DNA from: Podospora pseudocomata
Lineage: Eukaryota; Ascomycota; Sordariomycetes; Sordariales; Podosporaceae
Direction of reading: 5' to 3'
Length of the DNA stretch: 64,000 nt
Assembly: GCF_035222375.1 (NCBI RefSeq)
Contig: NC_085889.1
Coordinates: 4,402,001 to 4,466,000 of the forward strand
The position numbers and the translations under genes were made by a program. The notes under the pieces are model-generated. The model had not been told where the DNA came from. It did not search any database and saw only the letters and a list, made by a program, of their open reading frames with translations. Of the stretch, positions 23,762 through 35,911 are shown piece after piece; positions within the stretch are counted from its first letter, which is position 1, and every line of letters starts with the position of its first letter.

Positions 23762-24115
23762 ATGCCTCCCAAGCAAGCTAAGGAAGTCCCGTACCCGGAG
23801 AAGCAAAGTTACAGGGCCAACGGACTCAAACTCGACTCTGCGGCATATGCCGACACCCTCACCAATGCCTACAAGACAACAAGGGACATTGCTTCGCAGA
23901 TCCGAGAGCAAATCGAACCATTCATTAGGAAGGCGAGGGCAAGTGTCGATCATCTGATCGAGATTATTCAACAGCTTCGGAAAGAGATTAGGATTGCCAG
24001 GGACAGTTTGATCATTACCAACAGGGATGAGTTGTATCCCTTTATTACGGCAATGGAGGAGGTGGGCGATCCATTATTCTGGAGGCTAGATGAAGAGTAC
24101 AAGGAGGCGCCGTGA
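23762..24115 (+). CDS. Small hypothetical protein
   Basis: 117 residues from the first ATG (MPPKQAKEVPYPEKQ). Mostly helical: residues 35-100 carry a heptad-like pattern (IASQIREQIEPFIRKARAS, then IIQQLRKEIRIARDSL), suggesting a coiled coil. No signal peptide or membrane segment. GTGAGT overlaps the stop codon; with the TAG at 24180 it would form a 68-base intron adding only about five residues, so the end is uncertain. I do not recognise the family. Confidence 0.5.
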   Translation: MPPKQAKEVPYPEKQSYRANGLKLDSAAYADTLTNAYKTTRDIASQIREQIEPFIRKARASVDHLIEIIQQLRKEIRIARDSLIITNRDELYPFITAMEEVGDPLFWRLDEEYKEAP

Positions 24116-24794
24116 GTTTGAGATGGTTGATAGCAAGACAAATCTGTACAATACATACCTGATCAGGAACTTCCTTGTAGTGAGAAACTTGCCTCGTGAA
24201 GCCCACGTCATGCCTCGTAATACCATCCACGTCTCTCTCACTGTGTGTCCTATACCCAATCGCTGTTGAGACCCTAGCGTTCTGGTGCTGTCAGAGGGTA
24301 AAGTCCCCATGTGAAGATCTTTCTATTATCCTTTGCAGGTAGGTAGGTATTTGGCAATTGAATTTCAGATCATTCCTATGTCGAGAAATCAGCAATTATT
24401 TACATGGCTGAGTCTATCATCATGGTCAAAGTAGTTTCAGAGCTGGTTGTTCAGGGGTAGACCCAATGTTGAAACTTCTGAGTGCTGTGAGCGCCTATGG
24501 ATGGTCACGGAATGTCGAGCCTAGATATCTTGATATCACCTCCCATATTTGCGTATTCATGTAACATGTCTTGATACTTCACAAGATACCTATAATCTTA
24601 TACAGGCGGAAACGTCGTCAACGAAGGAACCAGTAAATTTCCATTGGATATCTGCCATGCTACTCTTTAGCTGTTGACGGCAGTTCCTCCCCCGGCCCCA
24701 ACATTCCCGCCTCCACCACCCCCACCCCCTGAGGCACCAGTTCCAGTCTGCCTGCCAACAGTTGCTAATAAGTGTAACCCATAACAACAGCTGG
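24116..24794. other. intergenic
   Basis: About 680 bp before the relic NACHT gene. Minus-strand frames of about 100-127 codons over 24590-24975 are shadows of its antisense strand. Confidence 0.4.
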
Positions 24795-27700
24795 TCGATG
24801 AAGGGCGCGGGTGGATGGACGCCCCCCGGAAACTGCAGATCAAGCTCGAAGGCCACCACCTGGACCTTTGCAGATTCGCTGAGCCGAATCCAAATGTGCA
24901 AAAGAAAGGGGGCTTCCAGCTCGTGGTGTCGCACTTGAAGCACCTGATGGGCGTGACCAAAGCACTGTAACACATTGGTGATGATGCAAGGAGGGCTCTC
25001 GAATCACTCTGCCCAACGGGCTTTCATGGCTATTTCATGGCAAAACAAGCTACCACGGGGACCTGCGGATGGATCTCGGAACGAAAAGAATTCCAAGACT
25101 GGGTTGAAGATGACAAGGAGAGCCGAATGCTTTGGATCCAGGGTCCACAAGCGTCAGGAAAGAGCTTTCTCGCCCGCCACATCATCACAGATCTGATCCC
25201 TTCATCGACACCACAGAAGGTCGCCCATTGCTTCCTCGACGAGTCGGTCGCTGGACGCAGGACTTTGGTTGATCTGCTGCGTGCGACTCTCCACCGCGCC
25301 CTCCGCATCGAACCAGAGCTGATTCAACATTATCTGGTCCCGCCGTACCTGGAGGCGCAACGACACAGCAAGACGTCAAATAACCCCCTCTCAGACGACA
25401 GCATTTGGAACCTGGAAGTTCTGGTTCCACTGTGGCCGGAGGTGGTGTCCAAGGAACCGCCCGCGGCATTCTTACTGTCGAGGTCGACGGTTTTGATGAA
25501 ATGTCACGCGATTGCCAGGACGGTTTCTTCTGTTGCATTGATAATTCCACGGCTAAGGCCGAGTCACAGGAACACCGAGAGCGTCTCTAAGTCCTTTTGA
25601 TTCCCCGTGAGGACGGTAAACTCAAGGAACGGAAAGACTTTCAACACTATATCATAACCACGGAAGACATCCGAGAGGATGTTCAGAAGACGGTGATGGC
25701 GGCTCTGACAAACATCGACAACTGGGACGGTCCTGAAATGGACATGGTTCAACGACGTCTCGATTCGCTAGATACAGCTCTGGTGAAAAAGATATGTGAT
25801 ATCGTTGTGGAGAGCTCAAACGGTGACCATCATTTGGCAAATCTAAAAGCCCAGGAGTTGTTCGGCTCTTTGGTTATTGGTGCCATCAGCACGACAGCAG
25901 CCCTAGCAAAAGAGCTACCCAACGACACTGCCAGCTTGTACGACCGGGTCTTGAGCCGGGCACAGCAAAATACGACCTACCAACCTTTTCTCAAACACAT
26001 TCTGCGATGGGCGGCGTTTCAGATTGAACCTCTCAAGGAGGCCGAGGTAACACGGCAGTAGCTCTCAGCATGGCGCAAGATCAAGTGTCCCAGCGGCGAG
26101 TGACCACATCAGAATTGGAGAGTTTGCGAAACCTAGTAGGCAGTACAAGGGCCATGGTCGAGCAACATGGACGACGGCTTGTCGAGGTGAAGGAAGGTGT
26201 TCTCCAGCCCGTCAGTCAGACACTGAAGAGTTGTCTCACGAAACCTAGCAATGATCAGTCCCTTCATCTAGAGGAAATGCCTTCTCATGCCGCGCTCGCC
26301 AAGATTTGCATCGAGTACCTCACGATGCCATACTTTGCAGACTCTCGGCAGCCCACAGCAAGCTCTCTTGAGGACAAGGTCAAGGAGAGGATCGAAGAGC
26401 ACCCCTTTAGTTTGTTATGCTGCTCCCCACTGGGATGATCACTTTGCAGCAGCTGTGTCTGTATGGGGTGAAGCTGACAGTCATATCGTTCAAGTTGAAT
26501 AGCTTCTTCAGGACGAGACAACGCACTATGGGATATGCTGCGCAGAAGTCCGCTGGTATTTGAAGAGAAGAACCATGGACGAATTTCCTCTTTCTTACGG
26601 GGGCGCCTTGGACGAGGCTCCAACGGCGGCCTCCACGCCACTGTCAGTCGTGGATTCACCCCCTCTCAGGGAGTCACCAGACACGGCCTTCGAAAGTTCT
26701 GGAGACGTTGCAGCCACCGGAATTACGATTAGGTCGCTGAACCGGGAGCACCAGGTCAAAAAAGACGACCCTACTCCGGCTGGACGCATTAACCATGCTG
26801 GGCCCGCCGTCCGTGATCTGGATGCCGTATCAGGGGTCGGTCATCCGCGGGGGGCCCTTGACGTTGACACGAATTTCCAGAACTTGGTTACTTTGTCCCA
26901 CGGACCGAATCAAAATCTAAATCAACTTGAAGGAAAGGGGGCCGGCGAGGCAGCAAAAAGTCCCATTGCAGTTCAACGCCATCCAGAGCGAACCGCTGCA
27001 CTTGAAAGGCACGATCAGCCACCTGAACGATCGGCTTTACCAGGAACTACGCAGCCTCTGCGTTATGTGGAAGGACGTAAGACTCGTAGTCTGCGAGATG
27101 TTGGCCCCCTCGAACTGCTTCAACCAAAGGAGCCCACAGGCATCGTGGATTCCCCGAGAAAAGTCCACAAAGATCCCGTCAGCGTGGGGGAGCAGTCCAT
27201 GCTACATGCAAGTGTGAATCCTCCAGTTCCTCAGCCGACAACTGCCGCCCAGTTCAGCAATCACAGGCCTAGTCAAAATGCACCCACACGGCCTACCGAC
27301 CGCGGTGTTTCTAACATCGCAGGGCAAAGCCAGACCAGAAGGGACCGCGAACACAGGAGCTTCTATGAGACTTCAACAAGATCTAAATCTGATGGACGTC
27401 GTACCACCACCACCTGACCTAGATCTGGAACGGAGAACAATGAATGCCATGCTAAACACTAATACACCATCCCAACAACCTGCTCCACCGACGGTCAGCC
27501 TTCTTCCTAACATCGTACCTTCATCACCGCAGGAACCTCCCAAAAGACAAAGCGTTGATCCCGCACCACTTGAGCCTCGCTCAAACGCTCCTAGAAGATC
27601 GGAGGAAACGACTTCAAACCCCGCACACGCCAGCAAAAAGAAACCAACAGAAGTACGCAAATCCGAAGAACCTGTCAGCCATCGTGCTGCTGCTGTCAGA

Positions 27701-28004
27701 CCGCCATCAACTAGTGAACTTCCACCAGCGGCAGTCCCTACTTACTGCCAATCTGTCCCCAACTACCTATACACCAGATAACAGAGATACACGTTTCAGG
27801 AATGAACCCCAACCCCAACCCGGTCTCGACTCCGCACAATTTCCCAACCTGCATGATGATGACCAGTCTCAAGATGGGTCAGAACGCAGCGAGTCAGTGG
27901 CTTGGGGTGATACACCGGCACAAAAGGCAAAGCGAGGCCTGCTTAGAAGAGCGCTGCGCAAGACAGCCAAGAGAGTGGATGAGGTGAGCAAGAAATTGGT
28001 ATGA
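24795..28004 (+). pseudogene. Decayed NACHT/STAND NTPase (fungal NLR-like)
   Basis: Pieces of one gene lie in order on the plus strand in changing frames. First a lead-in (ARRALESLCP, CGWISERKEFQDWV). Then the P-loop (MLWIQGPQASGKS, about 25130), a Walker-B-like strand (LTVEVDGFDEM, about 25480) and a helical part to about 26060. A typical NLR linker follows (HAALAKICIEYLTM, then HWDDHFAAAVSVW, about 26290-26500), and finally a long Pro/Ser/Arg-rich tail ending in basic helices (RALRKTAKRVDEVSKK). At least six frame breaks or stops separate the pieces; a few might be introns. There are no WD40, ankyrin or TPR repeats after the linker. Intact relatives act in non-self recognition and programmed cell death. 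Confidence 0.65.
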
Positions 28005-28519
28005 CCTCCCCATTTGTTTTCATGGCTGGAGGATGTGATGCTGATATTCTTGAGGGGTTGTAGCGAAGGGTTTGAAGGTGAAGTGAAGGAGATGGCTGTT
28101 CGCTGGTGGCTGACTGGCTGGGTAGGTAAGGTACTCTGAGCAACATCAGATGGAGGAATGGGGCTTCAAATTTGTATTTATCGTGCTTTCTTGTGATAAA
28201 CGTGGGCTCAACATCGAAGGCAGTTCAAATTTTAACAACATTATAGATCACGTCATAAGGAGTTTTTCAACCCCAACGTCGTCTGCCTTCCCAACCAGCC
28301 CGGTCATCGACCCTGTCTTTTCTTAACTGAATAGGTTGGAAGAATTGCTGGCTTTCTCAATGATAAGGAAACCTCGTCATTGTGGTCCGTGTGTATTTGC
28401 CTACGAAGCCTCACCATACCGCCCATCAATACCTCCCAAAACCCCCATATCCCATTCTCCCTCGCCTCAAAGACCCACTCCCCAATCTCCGGGTAGGACT
28501 TCAACCCCCCTTTCTCTAT
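28005..28519. other. intergenic
   Basis: About 515 bp, convergent space between the NLR relic and the minus-strand orphan. Nothing supported. Confidence 0.4.
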
Positions 28520-29003
28520 TCAACAGATAAAACCTCGCCATTGTTCCCTTTGCAATAACAACAAACACGTTTTTCTCATGCGCCCCATACCACAACCCTT
28601 GACAAAACTAACTACCTGTCCCTCCTGCCTCTCCCATCTTCCACTGACATCATCATCCGCAATCAAAACACCACACAACTCAAGACAATCACGAAGCCCA
28701 CTGAGTCGCTGAAAGACGTCAACGAGCTGGTCGTTGTCAGCCGTATAGACCCTCCAGGCGTGACCATCACGCAAGTTGAAGTAGGTCGCCCACATGACGC
28801 AGCTCCAGGGCTCGTGGGCATTATCAGGATTGGGGGTATGGTGGCCTTGGGTTAGGGCGTCGTAGAATCGGCGGAAGGCGCTGAATTGGGTGTGTGGTCG
28901 CTGAGGGGGGGTGCGTGGAGAGGGGTTTTTACTTGTTGTGCTTGAAAGTACGGGTTTGCCCAAGAGGCTGACTTACGGCGGTGTCATCGGTAGTGGTGGG
29001 CAT
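28520..29003 (-). CDS. Hypothetical protein, two exons
   Basis: 135 residues. The first exon is only 27 bases (MPTTTDDTA); intron 28901-28976 (GTAAGT...CAG) joins it in phase to RPHTQFSAFRRFYDAL. Conserved-looking core: EPWSCVMWATYFNLRDGHAW, then VYTADNDQLVDVFQRLSGL. No signal peptide or membrane segment. The strict splice motifs and phase support a real gene. I do not recognise the family. Confidence 0.6.
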
Positions 29004-29536
29004 GCTGACGGTGTAGGGAGCAGCCTGCGTTTAAGAGTGGTAGCTCAGGTGCTTGTTGTTTGGGTTCAGGTTACCGTTGATCTCGACAGATTTTGTAGAC
29101 CTCCCGGAATGAGAAGAGAGAGGGCAAGCTTGATGTAGGTAGGAAACAGGAGATGTGCTTAGAAGCTAGCGGCGGTTAAATCAGGCAGCAAATGCTTGGC
29201 CGTTGTTATCATAAGAACTTGATAGATATCATGGGTATCTAGGGTAGGTATGTATTGATCCAGTAAGTAATCGCAATCATGAATGTCAGTCATCGGGCTG
29301 AAGTGACACCGAGTATAGGGATCTGTGTGAAGCGGGATCAATGGGTACTCTGCAAACTTTCTGGTAATGTTCTCAAGCAGGAATGGTCTGCAGAGACACG
29401 GTGGGGGTGGACACATAAATGCCAAGCTTGGGTCGTGTTCAGAATTATGTTGCATTATGCATGCAGTGTTTGCTATGCAACTAAACCCTATCCAACGCAA
29501 GAACCGCATGACACCATTTGTGCAAAACTGCCCCTT
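29004..29536. other. intergenic
   Basis: About 530 bp between two minus-strand genes. No supported feature. Confidence 0.4.
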
Positions 29537-30202
29537 TCACTCTTCTAGAGAAGCCTTCTGACAGTCGTACCCCGCCAGGCAGGCCTCGCAAAATTCACGT
29601 TCATGCGGCTCACCGCGCTTCCCACCGAATACAGGTTTCTCCACATGAATGCCAGCCCATTTCTTCAGCCGGTACACCACCCGTTCCACGTACGAATCCT
29701 CGTCAAGCCGCAAGACCCCCAGTTTATCGCACACCCTGCAGCGCTGTTTGAACACCAGGGCGTAATAGCCGTTCCCGGAGAACTGCCGGATTAGGATCCC
29801 GACCTTCTTACTGCTCCAGCCGGACTTGGAGCAATTCTGATTCTGGCATTTGAAGCGACCCATGACGTTTGTAAAGTATTCTTGCGTGACTTTGCCGTCT
29901 TCGCTGTGATCATTGAACCACGGCTTGGGAATGATCGATACGGTGCCGAGGGCCTTCTCGATATCTGCGTGGAGAGATGGGAATTTGACTGTTGTATCAT
30001 CCGCCTTGTGAGTTGACCATCTTGTCGATGTCGATCCAAATAGTGGGGCGCTGGACTTATATTTGGCGTGACGGAACCGTTTGGGCAGTGGCTGGTTGGC
30101 AAGCATCGCCATGGCCCTCCTCCATTGTGCGCCAAACATCCTGTAGCATGTGGTGAAAAACAGATCGAAGAGTCGATAGGAGACCTTTTCGTCACCTTCC
30201 AT
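29537..30202 (-). CDS. 3CxxC-type zinc-binding domain protein
   Basis: 221 residues, single exon. The C-terminal half carries the zf-3CxxC pattern: GRFKCQNQNC (Cys 119 and 124), SKKVGILIRQF, YYALVFKQRCRVC (Cys 155 and 158), VERVVYRLKKWAG, and FCEACLAGYDC near the end. Fungal members are mostly uncharacterised; animal relatives (RTP proteins) act as chaperones for receptors. The N-terminal 110 residues are variable and contain the usual FPSLHADIE lead-in. Start is an ATG with the full family length behind it, so the gene looks complete. Confidence 0.85.
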   Translation of the reverse strand: MEGDEKVSYRLFDLFFTTCYRMFGAQWRRAMAMLANQPLPKRFRHAKYKSSAPLFGSTSTRWSTHKADDTTVKFPSLHADIEKALGTVSIIPKPWFNDHSEDGKVTQEYFTNVMGRFKCQNQNCSKSGWSSKKVGILIRQFSGNGYYALVFKQRCRVCDKLGVLRLDEDSYVERVVYRLKKWAGIHVEKPVFGGKRGEPHEREFCEACLAGYDCQKASLEE

Positions 30203-30824
30203 GTGGATTTGGTACTGTCATTAGATGAGATGAGAAAGAGGCCCATTATAATACTCGCTGCAGCTACCTACGGAATCCGTTTGCTTTCGGGGATAGGCAC
30301 GTGGCAGGGCGGACTTGATCCCCTATTGGCCATACTCGGAATTTTGCAGCGTTTGGTCAATAAATACTGCGGTTACACAAGGCAAAGAGCAACACCTTGA
30401 TCCGTTTGCCTTCGCACAAACAAGATAGGTGAAGCCCCCGGCTCACCACTCAGTAGGATGCATCCCTTTCGCAGATGTTGGAACTTGGGGGCACTCTGTG
30501 AAAGGTCGAATGTGATGGAGGCTGGGTACCGGGATAACATCTCTCAGTTGTCAACACCAGCATCGTGCTAGCTCAGAAAACGGCCATAGCTTCTTCAGCG
30601 AGATCCTCCTTGCAAAAATCCAAGCGAAAGCGATCCTTTACTTACAAATGCGTTTGGTGTTTTTGGTTGCATATGTTCGGATGTATATATCAATATAGGT
30701 GCTCATATATGCTGACACCGACGTACCTAACCAGTTCATGGAGCCAGTTTATATTCCCTCAGGCCCCTTCGGCGACGATCATCCGACTACCACCCGCTGC
30801 TATCGTCTCGCTCCAGCCACACCT
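30203..30824. other. intergenic
   Basis: About 620 bp of AT-leaning sequence with TATATA runs near 30680-30710. No gene supported. Confidence 0.4.
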
Positions 30825-31643
30825 CTAATCCCAGTCCGGGCTGCTCGGAGGCGTTCGGCAGCTGCAAACCTGCTCCTCCTTCTCCTCTGACACAACCACA
30901 GACTCTTCTTTCGTCTCGGACACCTCAGTATACCGTCGCACCCACTCCTCCAACCATCCCACAAGCTCCTTTCTCGCTTGCTCCGATAGGGTGTCCTTTC
31001 GATTTCTCACCATACGCCGATATCTTTTCCACGCCCACTTCTTTTCCTGATACTCTTTATCCTGGCACTGGGGCGACCTCGCTCTCTCATCAAAACTTGT
31101 AAAAATTGCATCGGTGAGCCGCTCGTCAAGCCACTTCTCCTCTTCGCTGACTGGACCTGGACGTTTCTCCAGACACCGGTTGGTTTCGCGGGGCTTGGAG
31201 CGTACGCCGGATGGGACGAGACAAAACCGCCATTGTTTTCTGGAGCGGGGGTTGGGGGTGTATGGCTCCGAGGTCATGATGCATATGGATTCGGTTTCAG
31301 CGAACGAGACACGGCGGGGCTCTGTCAATATTGTGGAGTCGGTAGAGGAGGATTTGATCTTGAGGCATGATTTGGTTGGTTGTGAATGGCGGTGTGGTGC
31401 TAGGCGAAGAAACTCGATCTGGTCTGGATGTCGGGAGTCGTTGTCGGTGTATGACCCGTTGTTTGCGAATATTGATGTTACAGAGCGTACTGGGAACGAT
31501 CTTTGGATCCACGCAAGGACGGGCTCTTTTTTGGCGAGCGGGTTATTCTCAATTTCGGCTGTAGGAGATGCGGCAGTGGATGGTGAAGCCCAGATGTCAT
31601 CGTTGAGGTTTACCAACACCCACTTTGTCTTTCGACGCCCCAT
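30825..31643 (-). CDS. Hypothetical protein with KSCLK...RRVSF module
   Basis: 272 residues if translation starts at ATG 31643 (MGRRKTKWVLVNLND), which has a good context; the frame is open a further 414 bases upstream, so a longer form from ATG 32030 is possible. Middle: KSCLK, 18 residues, then RRVSFAETE. C-terminal third: charged and helical (EEEKWLDERLTDAIF, EKKWAWKRYRRMVRNRK). No membrane segment. The two motifs resemble paired SILK- and RVxF-type docking sites for protein phosphatase 1. A similar pair occurs in the next minus-strand gene. Function unknown. Confidence 0.6.
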   Translation of the reverse strand: MGRRKTKWVLVNLNDDIWASPSTAASPTAEIENNPLAKKEPVLAWIQRSFPVRSVTSIFANNGSYTDNDSRHPDQIEFLRLAPHRHSQPTKSCLKIKSSSTDSTILTEPRRVSFAETESICIMTSEPYTPNPRSRKQWRFCLVPSGVRSKPRETNRCLEKRPGPVSEEEKWLDERLTDAIFTSFDERARSPQCQDKEYQEKKWAWKRYRRMVRNRKDTLSEQARKELVGWLEEWVRRYTEVSETKEESVVVSEEKEEQVCSCRTPPSSPDWD

Positions 31644-32193
31644 GTTGATATCTGATGCAAGTAGTACAAAGCCACGTTGCACCATCTTCAGCTGGTCACA
31701 AAGAAATTGACACCCTGCAGTAAGACCGATCGGACGTAGTAATCGGTCGAAATGGAGGTATACTCTGTCGATGCGAGATAGCGGAACGGTCGTCGGAGGG
31801 ACGTCGCGGTTGATCGTCGAAGTTGGTGATTCTTCTTTGACCCGCGAAAGCTGCCTGAAGAAATAAATCGTCGCGCGAAGAAACTGCATTGGAAAAGCCT
31901 TTGTTGAGGATAAGGTTGGGAGCAATGTTGTGGGAAAGTGACACATGTTGCCAGGGTTTTGCACATCGGTGCTGGTGGCGGAAGCCAAAGGCGTTGGCCT
32001 TGGTGGCCACTTCACATCCACCCACGCCATCGGCGAACCTTGATGTCCGCAATGCAATTTGCGAGCCTGGTTGATTGAAGATTGGACAAGGGATTACAAA
32101 ACAGTCTTCTGTGCCTATCTATACATTCAGTAGGTACTCGGTGAGTGTCGCCGGTGTATTGCGCTCCCATGACCTAAGCCATGTCGGCAACGA
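31644..32193. other. intergenic or 5' extension
   Basis: About 550 bp. Part may belong to a longer N terminus of the gene to the left. Otherwise nothing is seen. Confidence 0.35.
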
Positions 32194-32837
32194 TTATATC
32201 CTCAACACCTCGATCGTCAAAGCATTGACGTCAAGATCCTGTTGATTGATGACATCACACCCATCAACCTCCTTCATCATCTCCAACGTCATCTTCAACG
32301 GCTTCTCCATCGCTCCCACTCCTCCCTCCAGCATCTCCCGCTCTTCCAGATACCTTCGCCACATCTCCAACTTCCTCTCCTCACGATCCCTTTTGTACTT
32401 CTGACGGCAGGCACGTCTACTCTACCAGAAAGACCAACTCAGGATGTCAGGATGGTCAATCACCGGGTCTATCTTGTTGCCTTGAGCCAAGCGTGGCCTT
32501 CTATCCACCTGTATCTCGTCTTCGTCCCTACTCTGGGCAATTATTGGTGTGATGAGGTTGGTGGCGTTGTCACAGAACTGAACGCGCCGCCGTTGAACTC
32601 TCTGGGTTTTTTGGTGGAGCGGGGCATTCGATGGAAGTATCGTCTCAGCATTCATTTCGTGGGCCAAAGTCGTGCAATTTGGCAAGCTTGATGGCGAGTA
32701 GGGCTGCGCGTGGACTTTCAAGATGCCCCGAGGAGGCACAAGCGATCGATGCGGTGGGGGACGAGGGTGAAAATATCCTTCCCGTGGCTGAATTCCAGAA
32801 GGGCCTTTTTGTTTCACTACCGTCGGTTGAGTTCATT
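32194..32837 (-). CDS. Hypothetical protein with RGILK...RRRVQF module, 5' end uncertain
   Basis: The last exon (32194-32400) is clearly coding and ends KYKRDREERKLEMWRRYLEE ... TIEVLRI. It joins in phase through intron 32401-32463 (GTGATT...CAG) to a frame with PPRGILK, a 42-residue gap, then RRRVQFCDNATN. That frame has no ATG before residue MNAETIL (32655), downstream of the RGILK motif. ATG 32837 lies in another frame, so a short first exon or a frame break must exist. The GILK and RxVxF motifs parallel those of the gene at 30825-31643. Function unknown. Confidence 0.5.
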
Positions 32838-33965
32838 TTGCGTGTCAGGTTGGAGACGGGTAACTGTTGGATGTCCGGTTCACTGGTGCGGCAGGCGAAT
32901 AGCTTGAAACGATAAAACCAGGGCAAAAGTCAGGCGGTTGTGGGGCGAGTGGATGGTCAAGGAGATTGACGCCAGGCAGTGAAGTCGTACCAGGCTGCGG
33001 TGTTGACAAGGCTTCTGAATGAATCGCCGAGAAAGCATCAGGAACTTACCTTCAAGCTACGCGCGGCAGGATTTCTCCACTCATCTCGCTTTGGTGGCCA
33101 GGTCATTATACTGAGCTGTTCTCCCCAACGAAATAAGCTACCATTTTCTAGATCCCTGGCTGCTGGCCTGGATCAAACGAGCGTTATAATATGTACCAGC
33201 GCGGAGTCGAGATAAGGCCAAGGAGGGTAAAGCATTTCTCAGAGGAAAATATTGGAATGTTGACTTGGAGCTTGAGAGCAGCGAGCCATATCCCTCCGTT
33301 GCACCAGTAAAATTTCATATGTGCCAATATATCCATCATCGGGGCTATTCTGGCTCCTGTCACAGGCGTTAACTTCGTCTTTTTGAAAGTGGGCAAGGCC
33401 AAGGTTCGCTTCTCTTGCGTTGGACTCTGCCCCCGCCCCTCTTTCTTTTCTTTCTTTTTTTAACAGTAGTCATTATCATATCCATCGTCGCTTTTGCTCA
33501 ACATTGGTGGTCGCATCCCCAACACGGGATTTGTACAGAGTAACAATAAAAAGAAGATCCGAAAGGGTATCGACTTTGAAACGAGCAGAACCACAAACAA
33601 GTACATGTAACGAAAACAGAGAAAGAGTAAAAAGAAAGCAACAGGATACATAAAATGCTGTACAACAATCCCGGGCCAAAAAGGGGGGCCAACCCATAAA
33701 GACGAAACGCTACAGCTACCACGCTGTGATGCCCCTTTTCCGCTGAACGATCCTGTGTGCCAAATAACACCTTATGCTGTGTCCAACCAGAGCCAAATAG
33801 GTATCTCGCTGACTTCCTGAAACCTTTCCTGAGCCCAGGGTTGAAATCCTCCTAAACAAATATCCTCCCAACCAGTCCCGAACCTCCTGATATATCCCCA
33901 AGGCATCCATGTAACCTGCAACCAAAACCCAAACAAAGCCAATGATCCTCCTTCAACTCCAATCA
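32838..33965. other. intergenic
   Basis: About 1.1 kb. It includes a pyrimidine tract at about 33440-33465. The short minus-strand frames are hydrophobic but unsupported. Confidence 0.45.
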
Positions 33966-35877
33966 CTAACATCCTCCAATCCTCTTAAAAGTATCCTCCC
34001 ACCTGATCACGCTAACCTGACGCATCACCTTCCGCAAGTCCCTGTCAAACTTGGCCGGCAAAGCTGGGGTCTTCTCACAACTCCGGCGCTGGTACTCAAA
34101 CTTCCAATCCCTCAGCGCAGCCAAGTACCTCTCCTCATACTCGCGCCTGTTCTCCTCAGCGAGGTTCAATTGACGCTGGAGCTCCTTGTCGTCGAGATGG
34201 GAATTACTGCATCAAAGACGTGTTTAGCATGTCATGTTCATTGTGTTTGTGGGGTTAGGGTACGTACGGTGCCGCAACGCCTCTATAAGCCTGCTCACCC
34301 CGGCCGTCGGCCTTCCTCTTTTTGGCAGCAGCAGCCTCAACAGACGACTCAACCTGCTGCTCAGCCCTGTTTGCCTCAGTCTTCCGTCGGAGTTTAGCCT
34401 TTCTTTCCGCACGAGTGGCAGCGTCTTCCTCTTCGTGGGTTTGGGGGTAGTGCGTGTCGTTGACAGAAATGCGCATGTTGGAGCCGAAGGTGGCCTTCTT
34501 CCTGGACGCCGTGCGGGCCTTCTTAGTCTTGAGGTGGCTCTTGACGGGGGCGGCGACTCTGTGAAGGGGATTGCTTTTGGGCTGGTAAGACGCGTTGATG
34601 ACATCTAGCTTGTCCCAACGGTCGGTGTTGGTCGTATGGTTGCGCCTGTGGGGGTGGCGGGCCGTGCTGGGTTCGGCAGAAGGGGCGGCGTCTGCGCTGA
34701 TGACATTCTTCTCCTTGTTATTTGGTCTGAGACGACCAGACGCGGTGGGAAAAATTTGACCATGCATGGGCATGCGGTCAGCCGCGCGGGGATGGAGAGC
34801 GGACAGGCAGGTGTATCCATCGGGTTTGTGGCTCTCCTGAGCAGGCTTGGGAGTGTCCTCGATGGGTCTGGGACGACCAGAGATGACGGTCATGAGAGGG
34901 CCGGAGACGGGGACGCCGCCAACAGAAGGACCAGGTGTAGCGGGTTGAGCGGTATCCTGGGCGGGTTGGGGGCTACCAGGCGTAATGCTCAGGTTCTGGC
35001 CCGAGATGGTGATACCAGCATTGTTTTGCTGCCAGACGGGTGTTAAGTCGACGATTGTGTAGTCGTCTGAAGAGGCAAGACTTCCAAGCCACTGACCGAA
35101 TCGCGTGAGGAACGAATCTTCCTCGGGCGGATCACCCTGGCGGAGTTCGTCCATGAGCTCATCCTCCTGAACAAGGTTCTGGTTGTGGTCGGCAAGGCCC
35201 ATCTCCACCTCGACGCTAGTAGCGCTCTGGCAATAGAAGCTGAAGCTACCATTCTTCATGTCGGTCATAAAGACATTGCTAACGGGGCTTTTGTGGTGTA
35301 GAGGAACTGGAATGCCAAAGATAGATTGGCCGGTCCTGTTCAGTCTCCGCGACTCTGTGCAGTATCTCTCAAATGTCACGGAAATGTGAAGGTTGCCCAT
35401 CTGCTTTGTCAGATGGTTAACGACATCAAGGCTACGCCGAGGGGGCCGGCGGTGGCTGGTGATGGCCCAACGAGTAGGACTGCCGCTGTTGATTGTCTTG
35501 CGGCGCTCGATGACGTCGGCAATCCGGGAGTCGCTCGAAGGGTTCCTCTGGCGCTTGTGATGGCTGTCATTCGAGGATGAGTCGTCATCCCGGCGGCGCT
35601 TCCCGAGAGGAGACGGAGGAGAAGCAACGGCAGAATACATGGCAGAGAAAGCCGAAGTGGGCAAGCCCCTCTCAGCGCAGCGACAGATGGTGGTGAGGCC
35701 CGGAGTGCTGCTCATGTTGAAAGGAGCGGCGAGGGTATCCTCCACAATGGCAGCAGGAAAATTGCTGGCGTAAGGTATGTTGGGGACGTGCGTGAGCCTC
35801 CGGGTGGAAGGGAGAACGATCCGGCGGAGGTGAAATCCGCCACAGGCACCTATGGTAGGGAATGAGCGGTACATCAT
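33966..35877 (-). CDS. Hypothetical nuclear-type protein with KSHLK...KKATF module
   Basis: 616 residues in two exons; intron 34207-34267 (GTACGT...CAG) joins GVAAP to NSHLDDKELQRQLN in phase. Basic clusters resembling nuclear signals occur near residues 90-110 (GKRRRDDDSSS, HHKRQRNP) and after 440. The centre is Pro/Gly/Thr-rich. KSHLK, then nine residues on KKATF, echoes the motif pair of the two genes to the left. The C terminus is a charged helix (EENRREYEERYLAALRDW). No enzyme motif is seen. The exon phase and length support a real gene; the family is unknown to me. Confidence 0.65.
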
Positions 35878-35911
35878 TGTGACGGTGGTGAAGAGCCGCG
35901 ATGTTCAACAG

